Shown here: piece after piece, positions 7,478 to 15,203 of the stretch
Layout: each line of letters begins with the position of its first letter
Numbering within the stretch: the stretch's first letter is position 1
From: SVQP01 sp045594705
Lineage (GTDB): Bacteria > Bacillota > Clostridia > Oscillospirales > CAG-272
Direction of reading: 5' to 3'
Assembly (NCBI GenBank): GCA_045594705.1
Contig: JAZNZB010000002.1
Span: 1-18,393, forward strand
DNA length: 18,393 nucleotides
Program-made: the position numbers and the translations under genes
The notes under the pieces: model-generated
Databases searched by the model: none
Told to the model about the DNA's origin: nothing
Seen by the model: only the letters and a program-made list of their open reading frames with translations

Positions 7478-8815
7478 TTAACTCGGAATTTCCGTGATCT
7501 CGGTCACGGCAATATAGTAGGTTTGTCCGTCAATGGTGACGGTGGCTGCATAATAGGTCTGTGCGGGCAGATCCCCGGAGTGCAGATAAACGACCGTGGT
7601 GATCAGATGCGTGCCCATCACGCTCTCGTGCTCGATCGGTCCTATGGGCTTGCTTGCATTCTGCAGTGCGGACACGGGGATCACACGGTGGTTCCGGTAG
7701 ACGAGCTGACCGTCCTGCCAGTACGTGCTGCCAATGACCAGGCAATCGTCCATCTGGCAGACGAACATGGTCTCAATCAATTCCCCATCCGCGTGTAAAT
7801 TGAAGCGATCCAGCTGCTGCACACTAAGATAATCCTGCTTGATGTGCTGCTCCAGCTCGCGCTCGTAGCGTCTGTCCAAAATGCGCGGTGCCAACGTAAT
7901 GGCCGTGACCATTATCAGGAGCATGACCAGCGTGTAGATCACCAGCACGCTCAGATTGTTGCGCATAGACTCCTTTGGCGGGCGAGGCACGTATTTGGGA
8001 TCGGGCAGCACCTCGGGCAGGGTGTCGGTATAGCACTCGCCGCGCTCCATTGCCTCAAGCTCCAGCTTGGCCGTACGCACAAAGGAATAGTCCTCATTCC
8101 AGGATGCGGCCTTTTGGTATTGCACGCGGGCTGCCTCGGGATTGTCCAGCACGTGATCAAGCACGCGGGCTGCATAAAAGGCGCGCTCGTAAACGTTGAC
8201 CGGGAAATCCGTCTTGGGGGGCTGTGTCAGAATTTCTCTGCACTTATCCCGGTCCTTTTGCGCATACGCGCGATAGCGACCGAATTCTTCACCAAGAGCC
8301 GCCACGTGTTGCGGATTCTTTTCCTTGGCCACAATCCGATCAAACGCATCACAGACAAGCAGCAGCTTTTCGCAATCGCCAAGCTCGAAATAGCAATCCG
8401 CCAAGGCGGCAAGCCACAAATATCTCAGCCTTCTGTTCCATCTGCGCTGCGAGAGCATCGCCGTGCAAAGATCGATCATGGCTTGGTGCTCGCCCGCTGC
8501 GCATTCGCCTACGATAAACGGGCCGTAGCGATTGCTTGCACTACACTTGCGCACGATCTGCCGAAACAGGGCGAGCTCCCCTTTTCGGTACATACCGAGC
8601 AGTATATTGTTCTGTAAAATTCTTGGAAGCACTGCGCAATAGCATCCGATCAGTACAATCAAATATATCGGCACGCGTTTCATTGTCAGGAAAAAGAAAC
8701 TTATCGCAAGAATGACGGTCACAATGGCGACCACGGGCGGTACCCAGTTAAAAAGCAGGACGTACGGGAGTGCCCTTTTTTCCACGCTTTTATCATTTTT
8801 TTGACGGTTCTTCAT
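7478..8815 (-). CDS. Membrane-anchored helical-repeat protein of unknown function
   Basis: This 445-residue protein is not recognised. It has two N-terminal membrane helices (about 18-44 and 48-67). A long helical cytoplasmic-type region (about 75-260) follows, whose alternating pattern (ALADCYFELGDCEKLLLVC, VYERAFYAARVLDHVLDNPEAARVQYQKA) resembles TPR repeats. A proline-rich linker (LPDPKYVPRPPKE), a third helix (about 288-308) and a C-terminal beta-rich domain of about 130 residues complete it. With one pass after the TPR-like part, the C-terminal domain would lie outside the cell. GGAGG seven bases before the ATG supports the start. It is transcribed first, before the PLP enzyme, from the promoter at 8844-8872. 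Confidence 0.8.
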   Translation of the reverse strand: MKNRQKNDKSVEKRALPYVLLFNWVPPVVAIVTVILAISFFFLTMKRVPIYLIVLIGCYCAVLPRILQNNILLGMYRKGELALFRQIVRKCSASNRYGPFIVGECAAGEHQAMIDLCTAMLSQRRWNRRLRYLWLAALADCYFELGDCEKLLLVCDAFDRIVAKEKNPQHVAALGEEFGRYRAYAQKDRDKCREILTQPPKTDFPVNVYERAFYAARVLDHVLDNPEAARVQYQKAASWNEDYSFVRTAKLELEAMERGECYTDTLPEVLPDPKYVPRPPKESMRNNLSVLVIYTLVMLLIMVTAITLAPRILDRRYERELEQHIKQDYLSVQQLDRFNLHADGELIETMFVCQMDDCLVIGSTYWQDGQLVYRNHRVIPVSALQNASKPIGPIEHESVMGTHLITTVVYLHSGDLPAQTYYAATVTIDGQTYYIAVTEITEIPS

Positions 8816-8843
8816 GAGTTTTCCTCCAAATCTTGGTAACTAC

Positions 8844-8872
8844 ATTATATCACGTTTTTCTTTTGAATGCAA
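8844..8872 (-). promoter_or_regulatory. Sigma-A promoter of the membrane protein / PLP enzyme operon
   Basis: On the minus strand, TTGCAT and a perfect TATAAT are separated by 17 bases, with a TG dinucleotide one base before the -10. The transcription start should be near 8837, about 20 bases before the ATG at 8815. Confidence 0.85.
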
Positions 8873-8986
8873 CAAAGGATTTTGCCCTTCACCCGTATAG
8901 TCGCAAATCATTAAAAAAAGTGCAGGCGCAATGGCAAAATTTCCATAATTTTATAAAACTGTTCAGCCTTTATTCATAAATGGTTC

Positions 8987-9015
8987 TTATAATATGTAAG
9001 GTTAATATTTATAAT
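8987..9015 (+). promoter_or_regulatory. Possible promoter of the riboswitch and cation pump
   Basis: Two TATAAT boxes lie upstream of the riboswitch, at 8988-8993 and 9010-9015, and neither has a convincing -35. The second has TTATAA 17 bases upstream. Initiation must occur before 9035 to include the whole aptamer, and both fit. I see nothing else supportable in 8873-8986, which is AT-rich. Confidence 0.35.
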
Positions 9016-9033
9016 ACTTGGTACTGTTCTCCG

Positions 9034-9149
9034 TTTTATAAGGGAGTAGTCGGCACGAGAGTGTGATGAAGTCAACAGCAAGGATTTTCCTGGCTTCATC
9101 TTAAATGACGAGACTTATCTGTTTGTTTTGCAGATAGGTCTCTTTTTTT
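9034..9149 (+). ncRNA. yybP-ykoY manganese riboswitch
   Basis: The conserved internal loop strands are present: AAGGGAGTAGTC at 9041-9052 and GTCAACA at 9071-9077. A 7-bp helix GATGAAG/CTTCATC (9065-9071 with 9094-9100) closes the second arm, and the returning strand is TGACGAGACTTATCT. P1 pairs ATAAG (9038-9042) with CTTAT (9114-9118). That 3' strand of P1 is also the 5' strand of the following terminator stem, so the two structures exclude each other. Known members bind Mn2+ and switch genes on. The same logic is visible here: metal stabilises P1, the terminator cannot form, and the downstream pump is transcribed. Confidence 0.88.
9110..9149 (+). terminator. Riboswitch-controlled terminator
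   Basis: A 12-bp stem, GAGACTTATCTG at 9110-9121 with CAGATAGGTCTC at 9131-9142 (one G-T wobble), has a 9-base loop and is followed by seven T residues at 9143-9149. Its left strand overlaps the 3' strand of aptamer P1, forming the expression platform. Confidence 0.9.
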
Positions 9150-9196
9150 CGGGTAAAATAATAAAATATAATAACACAAATTCAGGAGGAAATGCA

Positions 9197-11836
9197 ATGA
9201 AGTTTTATTGCACAGACAAAGAGGCGGTCCTTGACGAGCTTGGTGCAAAGATTGAGGGCTTGACCTCGGCAGAAGCGCAAAAGCGACTTGAGGCAAACGG
9301 CAAGAACAAGCTTCCCGCCGCTAAGGGCAAATCCATCATCCGCAGATTCTTGGAGCAGCTGGCCGATCCCATGATCATCATCCTGCTGGTTGCTGCAGCC
9401 ATCTCCGGTGTGCTGGCATTTGTTGAGAACGAAGGCTTTACCGACGTGATCATCATCCTTGCAGTCGTGATCATCAACGCCGTACTCGGTGTTTATCAGG
9501 AAAGCAAGGCTGAAAAGGCGATTGAGGCTTTGCAGGAAATGTCCGCCGCTACCTCTAAGGTGCTGCGTGACGGCAAGGTGCAGATCATTCACAGCGAGGA
9601 TCTGGTCGTGGGCGATATTATCCTGCTTGAAGCAGGTGACGCTGTTCCCGCAGACGCAAGAATCCTTGAAAACGCATCCTTGAAGGTGGAAGAGGCTGCC
9701 TTGACCGGTGAGTCGGTTCCCGTGACCAAGTTTATTGATGTCATTTACCTCAAGGAAGGCGAAAAGGACGTGCCTCTGGGCGACCGCAAGAACATGCTGT
9801 ACATGTGCTCGACCGTGGTTTACGGCCGCGGCACTGCAGTTGTGACTGCTACCGGCATGGAAACCGAGATGGGTAAGATCGCAGGCGCGCTCTCCGAGGC
9901 CGAAGAGGGACAGACCCCCCTGCAGCGCAAGCTCGCTCAGCTTTCCAAGATCCTGACCTGGCTGGTGCTTGGCATCTGCGTCATCGTCTTTGGCGTACAG
10001 CTGATCCGTGCAGGCAACTTCAGCTTTGCAGATACCATTCTCCCCTCCTTCATGGTTGCCGTTTCTCTGGCGGTTGCCGCAATTCCCGAGGGTCTTGCAG
10101 CAGTTGTCACCGTCGTGCTTTCGATCGGCGTGACCAATATGTCCAAGCGTAACGCCATCATCCGCCGCCTGACCGCCGTTGAGACGCTGGGCTGCGCGCA
10201 GATCATCTGCTCGGATAAGACCGGTACGCTGACGCAGAACAAGATGACCGTTGTTGACCACTTCGGCGACAACGAGGAATATATTGCCAAGGCAATGGCA
10301 CTCTGCTGCGACGCAGAGCTTGACCACGACGGCAACGTGACCGGTGAGCCTACCGAGGCCGCTTTAGTCGTTTGGGCCGACAAGCTTGGCATGAAGAAAT
10401 ACGACCTCAAGGCAAGCGCACCCAGATGCGGCGAAGCTCCCTTTGACTCGGGCAGAAAGATGATGTCCACCGTGCATACCGAGGACGGCAAGACGGTTCA
10501 GTACACCAAGGGCGCGCCCGACGTGGTCATCGGCAAGTGCACACATTATCTCAAGGACGGCGTGGCCGTTCCCATGACCGAGGAATATAAGAATTCCATC
10601 CTTGCTGCAAACAAGGCAATGGCAGACAAGGCGCTGCGCGTGCTGGCTTGCTCCGAGCGCGTATGGAACGCACAGCCCGACAATTTCGAGGCTGATTATC
10701 TTGAAACCGACCTTTGCTTCGTTGGCCTTTGCGGTATGATCGACCCTGTTCGTCCCGAGGTCAAAGACGCCATCGTACAGTGCCGCGGCGCGGGCATCCG
10801 TCCCATCATGATCACGGGTGACCACGTTGACACCGCAGTGGCAATCGCCAAGGAGCTGGGCATTATCACCGAACAGACCTACGCGATCACCGGTGCACAG
10901 CTCAACGACATGGACGACGCAGAATTCGAGTCCAAGTTCATGAACATCAGCGTTTACGCGCGCGTTCAGCCCGAGCACAAGACCAGAATCGTCAACGCTT
11001 GGCGCAAGGCAGGCTACGTCACGGCTATGACCGGTGACGGCGTCAACGACGCTCCCAGTATCAAGTCCGCAGACATTGGCGTTGGTATGGGTATTACCGG
11101 TACTGACGTAACCAAGAACGTAGCAGACATGGTGCTGACCGACGACAACTTTGCCACCATCGTAGGTGCCGTTGAGGAAGGCCGCCGTATTTACGACAAC
11201 ATCCGTAAGGCAATCCAGTTCCTGCTCGGCTCCAACATGAGTGAGGTCATTTCGATCTTTACCGCAACCCTGCTCGGCTTTACCATTCTCGAGCCCGTAC
11301 ACCTCTTGTGGATCAACCTTGTCACCGACTGCTTCCCTGCTCTGGCACTGGGTATGGAAAAGGCAGAGCCCGACATCATGAACCGTAAGCCCAGAGACGC
11401 AAAGGCAGGCGTTTTTGCAGGCGGCATGGGTGTGGATATCCTGTATCAGGGCGTGCTGGTTTCCATTCTGACCCTTGCATCCTACTTTATCGGTCACGCG
11501 ATCGCAGGCGATGCTGCAAACGGTGACCACGGCATGACCATGGCCTTTTTGACCATGTCCATGGCTGAGATCTTCCACAGCTTCAACATGCGTTCTCAGC
11601 GCGGAAGCATCTTCAAGCTGCCCTCTCAGAACTGGGTACTGTGGATTGCAGGCGCAGGCGCACTGCTGGCAACCACGCTGGTTTGCGAGATCCCCTTCCT
11701 GGCAAACGCATTCGGCTTTGCATCCGTCGGCGTAGTGGAATACGCCATCGCAATCGGTCTGGGTCTGACTATGATCCCCGTAGTCGAGATCGTCAAGCTG
11801 ATCCAGAGAGCCGTTGCAAAGAGAAAAGACAAGTAA
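9197..11836 (+). CDS. P2A-type cation-translocating ATPase (Ca2+/Mn2+ efflux)
   Basis: This complete 879-residue P-type pump uses ATP to move divalent cations across the cytoplasmic membrane. Visible motifs are actuator TGES (170-173), ion-site PEGL (297-300, E298), phosphorylation site CSDKTGTLT with D340, nucleotide-domain KGAPD (438-442), TGDH (540-543) and hinge GDGVND (613-618). Ion-ligand positions of SERCA are preserved in helix 5 (N680, E683) and helix 6 (N707, T710, D711), suggesting both calcium-type sites. By sequence it is a calcium pump. The manganese riboswitch in front argues that Mn2+ is the signal and perhaps a substrate. The start at 9197 is set by AGGAGG seven bases upstream; the in-frame ATG at 9128 lies inside the terminator stem region. 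Codon use is strongly biased, as in well-expressed genes. Confidence 0.95.
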   Translation: MKFYCTDKEAVLDELGAKIEGLTSAEAQKRLEANGKNKLPAAKGKSIIRRFLEQLADPMIIILLVAAAISGVLAFVENEGFTDVIIILAVVIINAVLGVYQESKAEKAIEALQEMSAATSKVLRDGKVQIIHSEDLVVGDIILLEAGDAVPADARILENASLKVEEAALTGESVPVTKFIDVIYLKEGEKDVPLGDRKNMLYMCSTVVYGRGTAVVTATGMETEMGKIAGALSEAEEGQTPLQRKLAQLSKILTWLVLGICVIVFGVQLIRAGNFSFADTILPSFMVAVSLAVAAIPEGLAAVVTVVLSIGVTNMSKRNAIIRRLTAVETLGCAQIICSDKTGTLTQNKMTVVDHFGDNEEYIAKAMALCCDAELDHDGNVTGEPTEAALVVWADKLGMKKYDLKASAPRCGEAPFDSGRKMMSTVHTEDGKTVQYTKGAPDVVIGKCTHYLKDGVAVPMTEEYKNSILAANKAMADKALRVLACSERVWNAQPDNFEADYLETDLCFVGLCGMIDPVRPEVKDAIVQCRGAGIRPIMITGDHVDTAVAIAKELGIITEQTYAITGAQLNDMDDAEFESKFMNISVYARVQPEHKTRIVNAWRKAGYVTAMTGDGVNDAPSIKSADIGVGMGITGTDVTKNVADMVLTDDNFATIVGAVEEGRRIYDNIRKAIQFLLGSNMSEVISIFTATLLGFTILEPVHLLWINLVTDCFPALALGMEKAEPDIMNRKPRDAKAGVFAGGMGVDILYQGVLVSILTLASYFIGHAIAGDAANGDHGMTMAFLTMSMAEIFHSFNMRSQRGSIFKLPSQNWVLWIAGAGALLATTLVCEIPFLANAFGFASVGVVEYAIAIGLGLTMIPVVEIVKLIQRAVAKRKDK

Positions 11837-11859
11837 ACAATTCAAAAGTGACCGTCCTT

Positions 11860-11893
11860 GCCCAACTTCTCATAAGGAAGTTGGGCAGTTTTA
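11860..11893 (+). terminator. Terminator of the cation pump
   Basis: A perfect 10-bp stem, GCCCAACTTC/GAAGTTGGGC, with a 7-base loop is followed by AGTTTTATT. It lies 24 bases after the pump stop codon. The T-run is short, but the stem is strong. Confidence 0.75.
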
Positions 11894-11910
11894 TTCGCCT
11901 GCGTGCGAGT

Positions 11911-12104
11911 ATATTTCGCCAAAGGCGAAATTTTTGCTTACACAGTGGTATTCGGCCCCGGCCGAGTGTTTCTCTCGCCGCAGGCGAGCTATTTGCTTCG
12001 CAAGTTAAAGGGGCGAATAAAATATCACTGTTAGGCGAAGCCGAACAATATCACTACACGGCGGAGCCGTATAATATCACTCCGACGGAGTCGGAATATC
12101 ACTC
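11911..12104. repeat. Array of small hairpins with AATATCACT linkers
   Basis: At least six mini-palindromes follow each other: ATTTCGCC/GGCGAAAT (11913-11931), TCGGCC/GGCCGA (11952-11965), CTCGCC/GGCGAG (11974-11988), GGC/GCC (about 12031-12046), ACGGC/GCCGT (12058-12070) and TCCGAC/GTCGGA (12081-12095). Arms differ in sequence, but loops are usually three bases (AAA, GCA, GAA, GGA). The last three are separated by the identical 9-mer AATATCACT at 12021, 12047, 12073 and 12095, with a pitch of 26, 26 and 22 bases. Arms vary while their pairing is kept, which points to selection on structure. No open frame inside looks coding. Confidence 0.8.
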
Positions 12105-12133
12105 TTGCTTTCTCTGCTAATCCATGATATAAT
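12105..12133 (+). promoter_or_regulatory. Promoter at the end of the hairpin array
   Basis: TTGCTT is followed after 17 bases by a perfect TATAAT with a TG one base before it (extended -10). The -35 starts one base after the last AATATCACT unit, so the promoter is physically part of the array end. It points at the unknown gene at 12240 and predicts a leader of about 100 bases. Confidence 0.65.
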
Positions 12134-12147
12134 ATATTCGGTATTGT

Positions 12148-12188
12148 AGGGGTATGGGCTTTGCCCTATGCCTTTGTAATACAAAGGC
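12148..12188 (+). repeat. Two leader hairpins before the unknown gene
   Basis: An imperfect hairpin around GTATGGGC-TTT-GCCCTATGC is followed at once by a perfect 8-bp hairpin, GCCTTTGT-AAT-ACAAAGGC (12170-12188). The block opens with GTAGGGG, like the other intergenic elements, and lies in the predicted 5' leader. No T-run follows, so these are not terminators. Confidence 0.5.
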
Positions 12189-12239
12189 GAAACTCGCGAT
12201 AAATAAACAGATAGACAAGAATGACAGGGGGAACAAAGG

Positions 12240-12779
12240 TTGATTTTATCTCAAGCGAAAGAGTTGTTAATCGCTAATTCTATTTTGTTTCAAGAATGCG
12301 AATTTGCAAACGAAGCGGATTTTCTTAATCATATATCACAATTCCCTTGCACAAAAAAATCCAAGAAGCATAAATTTTATGCCTTGATAATTCCGAGCAA
12401 TAATGGTAAAAAACATATTGTACTGGAATTTGAAGAAAACAACGGCGAGTTTGTATTTTGGGACTTGTGGTTTGGAGATTTTTGTTTTGAATATTTTTCT
12501 GGTGATGCTGATGAGGACTGTTCATATTTGATAGAAGAAATTCAAGGAATAATGAAAGGATACCATACTGTTATAAATGTTACAAATCCAGTAACAAAAC
12601 GTTGGATTGCCGATGCACAATTTGACCGCAATGATACCGATGATGAGTTTGGCGAAATAGGTTTCCAAAAAGCCATGAAACGGATTCGAAAAAGGAAGAC
12701 TTTTTTTGACTGCTTGTTCGGATTTAATCGAAAATATGAAATCTACGATTGGAATACATACGAGTGTATAATCAAATAA
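12240..12779 (+). CDS. AT-rich unknown protein, TTG start
   Basis: This 179-residue protein has no family I can name. It is acidic and aromatic-rich in its first half (VLEFEENNGEFVFWDLWFGDFCFEYFSGDADEDC) and basic in the second (KAMKRIRKRK). It ends with FGFNRKYEIYDWNTYECIIK. No signal peptide or membrane helix is visible. The general look (single soluble domain, aromatic and acidic) recalls immunity or antitoxin-type proteins, but this is only an impression. The start is a TTG preceded by AGGGGGA at a spacing of 7; no ATG fits. Base composition is far more AT-rich than all neighbours, which suggests recent transfer together with the upstream array and promoter. Confidence 0.75.
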   Translation: MILSQAKELLIANSILFQECEFANEADFLNHISQFPCTKKSKKHKFYALIIPSNNGKKHIVLEFEENNGEFVFWDLWFGDFCFEYFSGDADEDCSYLIEEIQGIMKGYHTVINVTNPVTKRWIADAQFDRNDTDDEFGEIGFQKAMKRIRKRKTFFDCLFGFNRKYEIYDWNTYECIIK

Positions 12780-12816
12780 TTCAAAAATCCAATCTCGTCC
12801 GCTACGAAAAATGCCA

Positions 12817-12848
12817 CGACAGACCTTAAAATGTGTCGTGTCTAATTC
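12817..12848 (+). terminator. Weak possible terminator after the unknown gene
   Basis: CACGACA and TGTCGTG pair over 7 bases across a 12-base loop about 40 bases after the stop. Only a broken T-rich tract (TCTAATTCTTTG) follows. Termination here is possible but not convincing. Confidence 0.3.
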
Positions 12849-12875
12849 TTTGTTTACTGCGGAGCTTTTTTATCC

Positions 12876-12923
12876 GTAGGGGAGACCTGCGGTCTCCCGC
12901 GGGCGAACGCAGTTCGCCCCTAC
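12876..12923. repeat. GTAGGGG-bounded double-hairpin element
   Basis: Between outer GTAG and CTAC (paired) lie two consecutive perfect 8-bp hairpins: GGGAGACC-TGC-GGTCTCCC (12880-12898) and GGGCGAAC-GCA-GTTCGCCC (12901-12919). The result is a compact three-way junction. Its ends match those of the elements at 6043 and 13005. Confidence 0.8.
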
Positions 12924-13004
12924 CGTGTATTAGTGAAAGATTTTGCGATTTCCCCGCTAATTTTGCACGCCCTTGGGACGGTCGCTTTTTTCAATGAAAA
13001 CAAA

Positions 13005-13047
13005 CGTAGGGGAGGATGAATTTGCTTGCAAATATTCCTCCCCTACG
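13005..13047 (-). repeat. GTAGGGG-bounded hairpin, possible terminator of the glycosidase-like gene
   Basis: Outer 12-bp arms CGTAGGGGAGGA/TCCTCCCCTACG enclose a 6-bp inner stem ATTTGC/GCAAAT with a TT loop. It lies five bases beyond the stop of the minus-strand gene at 13053 and is followed on the minus strand by TTTGTTTTCATT. It may therefore terminate that transcript as well as belong to the repeat family. Between 12924 and 13004 I see nothing else. Confidence 0.7.
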
Positions 13048-13052
13048 ACAAA

Positions 13053-15176
13053 TCAAAGATTCCAATCTGCAATCTGTGCACAGGATATCACCTTTTCTGC
13101 CAGCATTCCCTTATTGTAATAATAATGATTCGCCGCCTCGTAGCCGATGCGGGGATTTTTTTGCATCAGGACGTACAAGTCAAGCGCGTTTTGCTGCTCC
13201 TCGGCTGCGATCTTGCGCATGGTTTCGGTATCTCCCTGCTCCCTTGCAAGAATAAAGCAGATTTGTGCGTAAGAGGAGCGGAAAATGGCATCGGCCGCTT
13301 TAGCCATTTGGACAAATTCGCAATCGGGCATGCCTTCAAGCAAGGCAACTCCCGCGCTCCAGCCCTCGCTGAGCATGCGCCATTGCTCGGCATACACCTC
13401 GCGCGGATAGATCGCACGCCAGGAGTCCAGCGCGTCGTAGGAGTAGCAGGTCATGGTCACGGGAAAGTTGCTCGGGCTTGCATAAAGCAGATTGGAGGGG
13501 CCTGCGTTCTGCGGGCCGTAGTAAAGGCTGCGCACGTCAAACGGAAAAGCAGAAAAAGCCTCGGAGAAGGCCCGGGAGGCCTTCCTCACGGTATCTGCCC
13601 ACTCGCCAAACTCATGCGTCAGAAGCGAAAAATACGCTTGCTCGGAAGGATCTTTCAGACACTCGGATGCGATTTTGAGGTTGATCGAGGGATATCCCCC
13701 AAGCGTCCAGGAAAGCATCAGATGCTCCACGCCTGCCAAGCGGAGCCCCATCATGTGCTCGCGGATCAAGTCAAACACGGGCAAGTACGGCAAGGTGCTG
13801 CACTCCCAGCTGGAATTGACCTGCACCTTAGCCGATACTTGGTGGCCGCGCGCTTTTGCATACTCCCACACGCTCTTTGCAAGCGGTGCGGGACCGGGGA
13901 TTGAAATGCTGTAATCGCGCACGCATCCATGCACGCCGCCGCGCTCAAATTCCAGCATAGCCTCGCTGTTGCTTTGTATGATGATCTCGGGCGGCAGCAT
14001 ATCAATGCACGCGCGCATCTGCTGCTCGGTCATGTAATCATCCCACGCCCATGTCCATGCGATGGTACGCATTTTTGGATCAACCGCTCTCGATTCCTCG
14101 GAGATCGCGCAAAGCACCTCGGCAACCAAGGTCTCAATCGGCACGTCGCGGCACACGAGACATTCCTCGCCGCTCATGCGCGACTTGCAATGCGTCAGAT
14201 TTTCCGAGCAGGTGATGGCGAAAAATCCGCCGAGTCCGGGCGCGCTCTCGCACAGCGTGCGCACGGCAGAGCGCAGGTATGCCATGACCGCGGGATTCTG
14301 CGTGCAAAGCGCGCTGTACTCCGCGTCTCTCTTACCAAGCAACTCGGGATGCGCCTCAAAGAACGCGTTGGGCATGCATCTTGGCTCATTGAGGTACAGA
14401 TAGACCTTGATATCGTAGGCCGCCGCACGCGTAATCAGCTCGCGCAAGCGCGCTTGACGCATCTGCCAACCTTCGGAATACGACTCGTCAAACGGGAAAG
14501 GCACAAGCTGATACAGCAGAGCAGGCAGCCACACGGCGTTGACACCCAGCTCGCGGTACATAGACAGCATTTCATCGGGGTAAGAGAGCGAAATATCCGC
14601 ATCAAGTGCCGTTGCGTAAAGCCCACAATAGGAATAGATCAGGCGCAGTCCGTCCGTGCTCTGTACATCGCTCCCCTGCTTGCCCCCTTCAAAAAACGCA
14701 AACGGAGGCTTGCCATCAAAAATGCCCGAAAAGTGCTGCTTGACAATCGCCTTGATGCGAGAAAGCTGCGCCTTTTGCGCCCTGTCAAGCGCGGGCAGTT
14801 CGATCTTCTCGCAATAAGGCTTGTAGCCGCCCAGCTTTTCACCGAAAAAGTCGTCCTCCTTGAGCGCACTTGCCAGTCTTTCCTCGCTCCAATCAAGCAA
14901 AAGCAGTAAGTTTTCATAAGGCAGGAGATGCCAAGCATTTCGGATGGTGGTGATATAGCCGCGCGTCTGCCATGCGGGGTTGACCTTTTGTGCGGGCAGC
15001 CCCATCTCGTCAGCCGCTTGCAAAACGGCAGAGATCGGCAGCTCCAGCGCAAGCGCGATGCGCTCTGCGGGCACGGTCTCCCACAAACGGAACACAGCCG
15101 CATGAAAGCGGCTTGGGAAATGCGGGAACTCCATGTGCGCCTCGGGGCGCACGGGCGGCAATTTCGGATAAGACAT
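13053..15176 (-). CDS. Putative TIM-barrel glycoside hydrolase-like protein
   Basis: This 707-residue protein is not firmly assigned. The N-terminal part (about 1-145) is helical and contains a segment I associate with Clostridia and Paenibacillus sugar-degradation proteins (IRNAWHLLPYENLLLLLDW, then LKEDDFFGEKLGGYKP). From about 185 it reads as a TIM barrel: YPDEMLSMYRELGVNAVWLP, then KVYLYLNEPR with E264, then GGFFAITCSENLTHC with E325 as a catalytic-acid candidate. A CLVC pair (339-342) and MRTIAWTWAWDDY follow. The C-terminal 250 residues are mostly helical. No signal peptide is present. The start at 15176 is set by GGAGG and by the promoter at 15204-15232; the in-frame ATG at 15221 lies inside that promoter. 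A GH20-like fold is the best guess. It is a single-gene unit. Confidence 0.7.
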   Translation of the reverse strand: MSYPKLPPVRPEAHMEFPHFPSRFHAAVFRLWETVPAERIALALELPISAVLQAADEMGLPAQKVNPAWQTRGYITTIRNAWHLLPYENLLLLLDWSEERLASALKEDDFFGEKLGGYKPYCEKIELPALDRAQKAQLSRIKAIVKQHFSGIFDGKPPFAFFEGGKQGSDVQSTDGLRLIYSYCGLYATALDADISLSYPDEMLSMYRELGVNAVWLPALLYQLVPFPFDESYSEGWQMRQARLRELITRAAAYDIKVYLYLNEPRCMPNAFFEAHPELLGKRDAEYSALCTQNPAVMAYLRSAVRTLCESAPGLGGFFAITCSENLTHCKSRMSGEECLVCRDVPIETLVAEVLCAISEESRAVDPKMRTIAWTWAWDDYMTEQQMRACIDMLPPEIIIQSNSEAMLEFERGGVHGCVRDYSISIPGPAPLAKSVWEYAKARGHQVSAKVQVNSSWECSTLPYLPVFDLIREHMMGLRLAGVEHLMLSWTLGGYPSINLKIASECLKDPSEQAYFSLLTHEFGEWADTVRKASRAFSEAFSAFPFDVRSLYYGPQNAGPSNLLYASPSNFPVTMTCYSYDALDSWRAIYPREVYAEQWRMLSEGWSAGVALLEGMPDCEFVQMAKAADAIFRSSYAQICFILAREQGDTETMRKIAAEEQQNALDLYVLMQKNPRIGYEAANHYYYNKGMLAEKVISCAQIADWNL

Positions 15177-15203
15177 AAGCACCTCCGTCAACATTATGCC
15201 ACC

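Noticed and set aside
9128..9196. Longer N terminus for the cation pump (ATG at 9128)
   Set aside because: It would be translated from the riboswitch terminator and has no ribosome site; AGGAGG precedes 9197.
9182..11845. Two long minus-strand open frames (381 and 493 residues) opposite the cation pump
   Set aside because: They are antisense shadows of a strongly codon-biased gene. They show no domain logic, have no ribosome sites, and the plus-strand pump is complete.
11911..12104. CRISPR array
   Set aside because: Units are 22-26 bases with a 9-base constant part and self-complementary variable parts, unlike CRISPR repeats and spacers, and no cas gene is near.
13929..14909. Plus-strand open frame of 326 residues opposite the glycosidase-like gene
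   Set aside because: It is a shadow frame rich in His, Arg and Gln; the minus-strand frame has a promoter, RBS and globular protein pattern.
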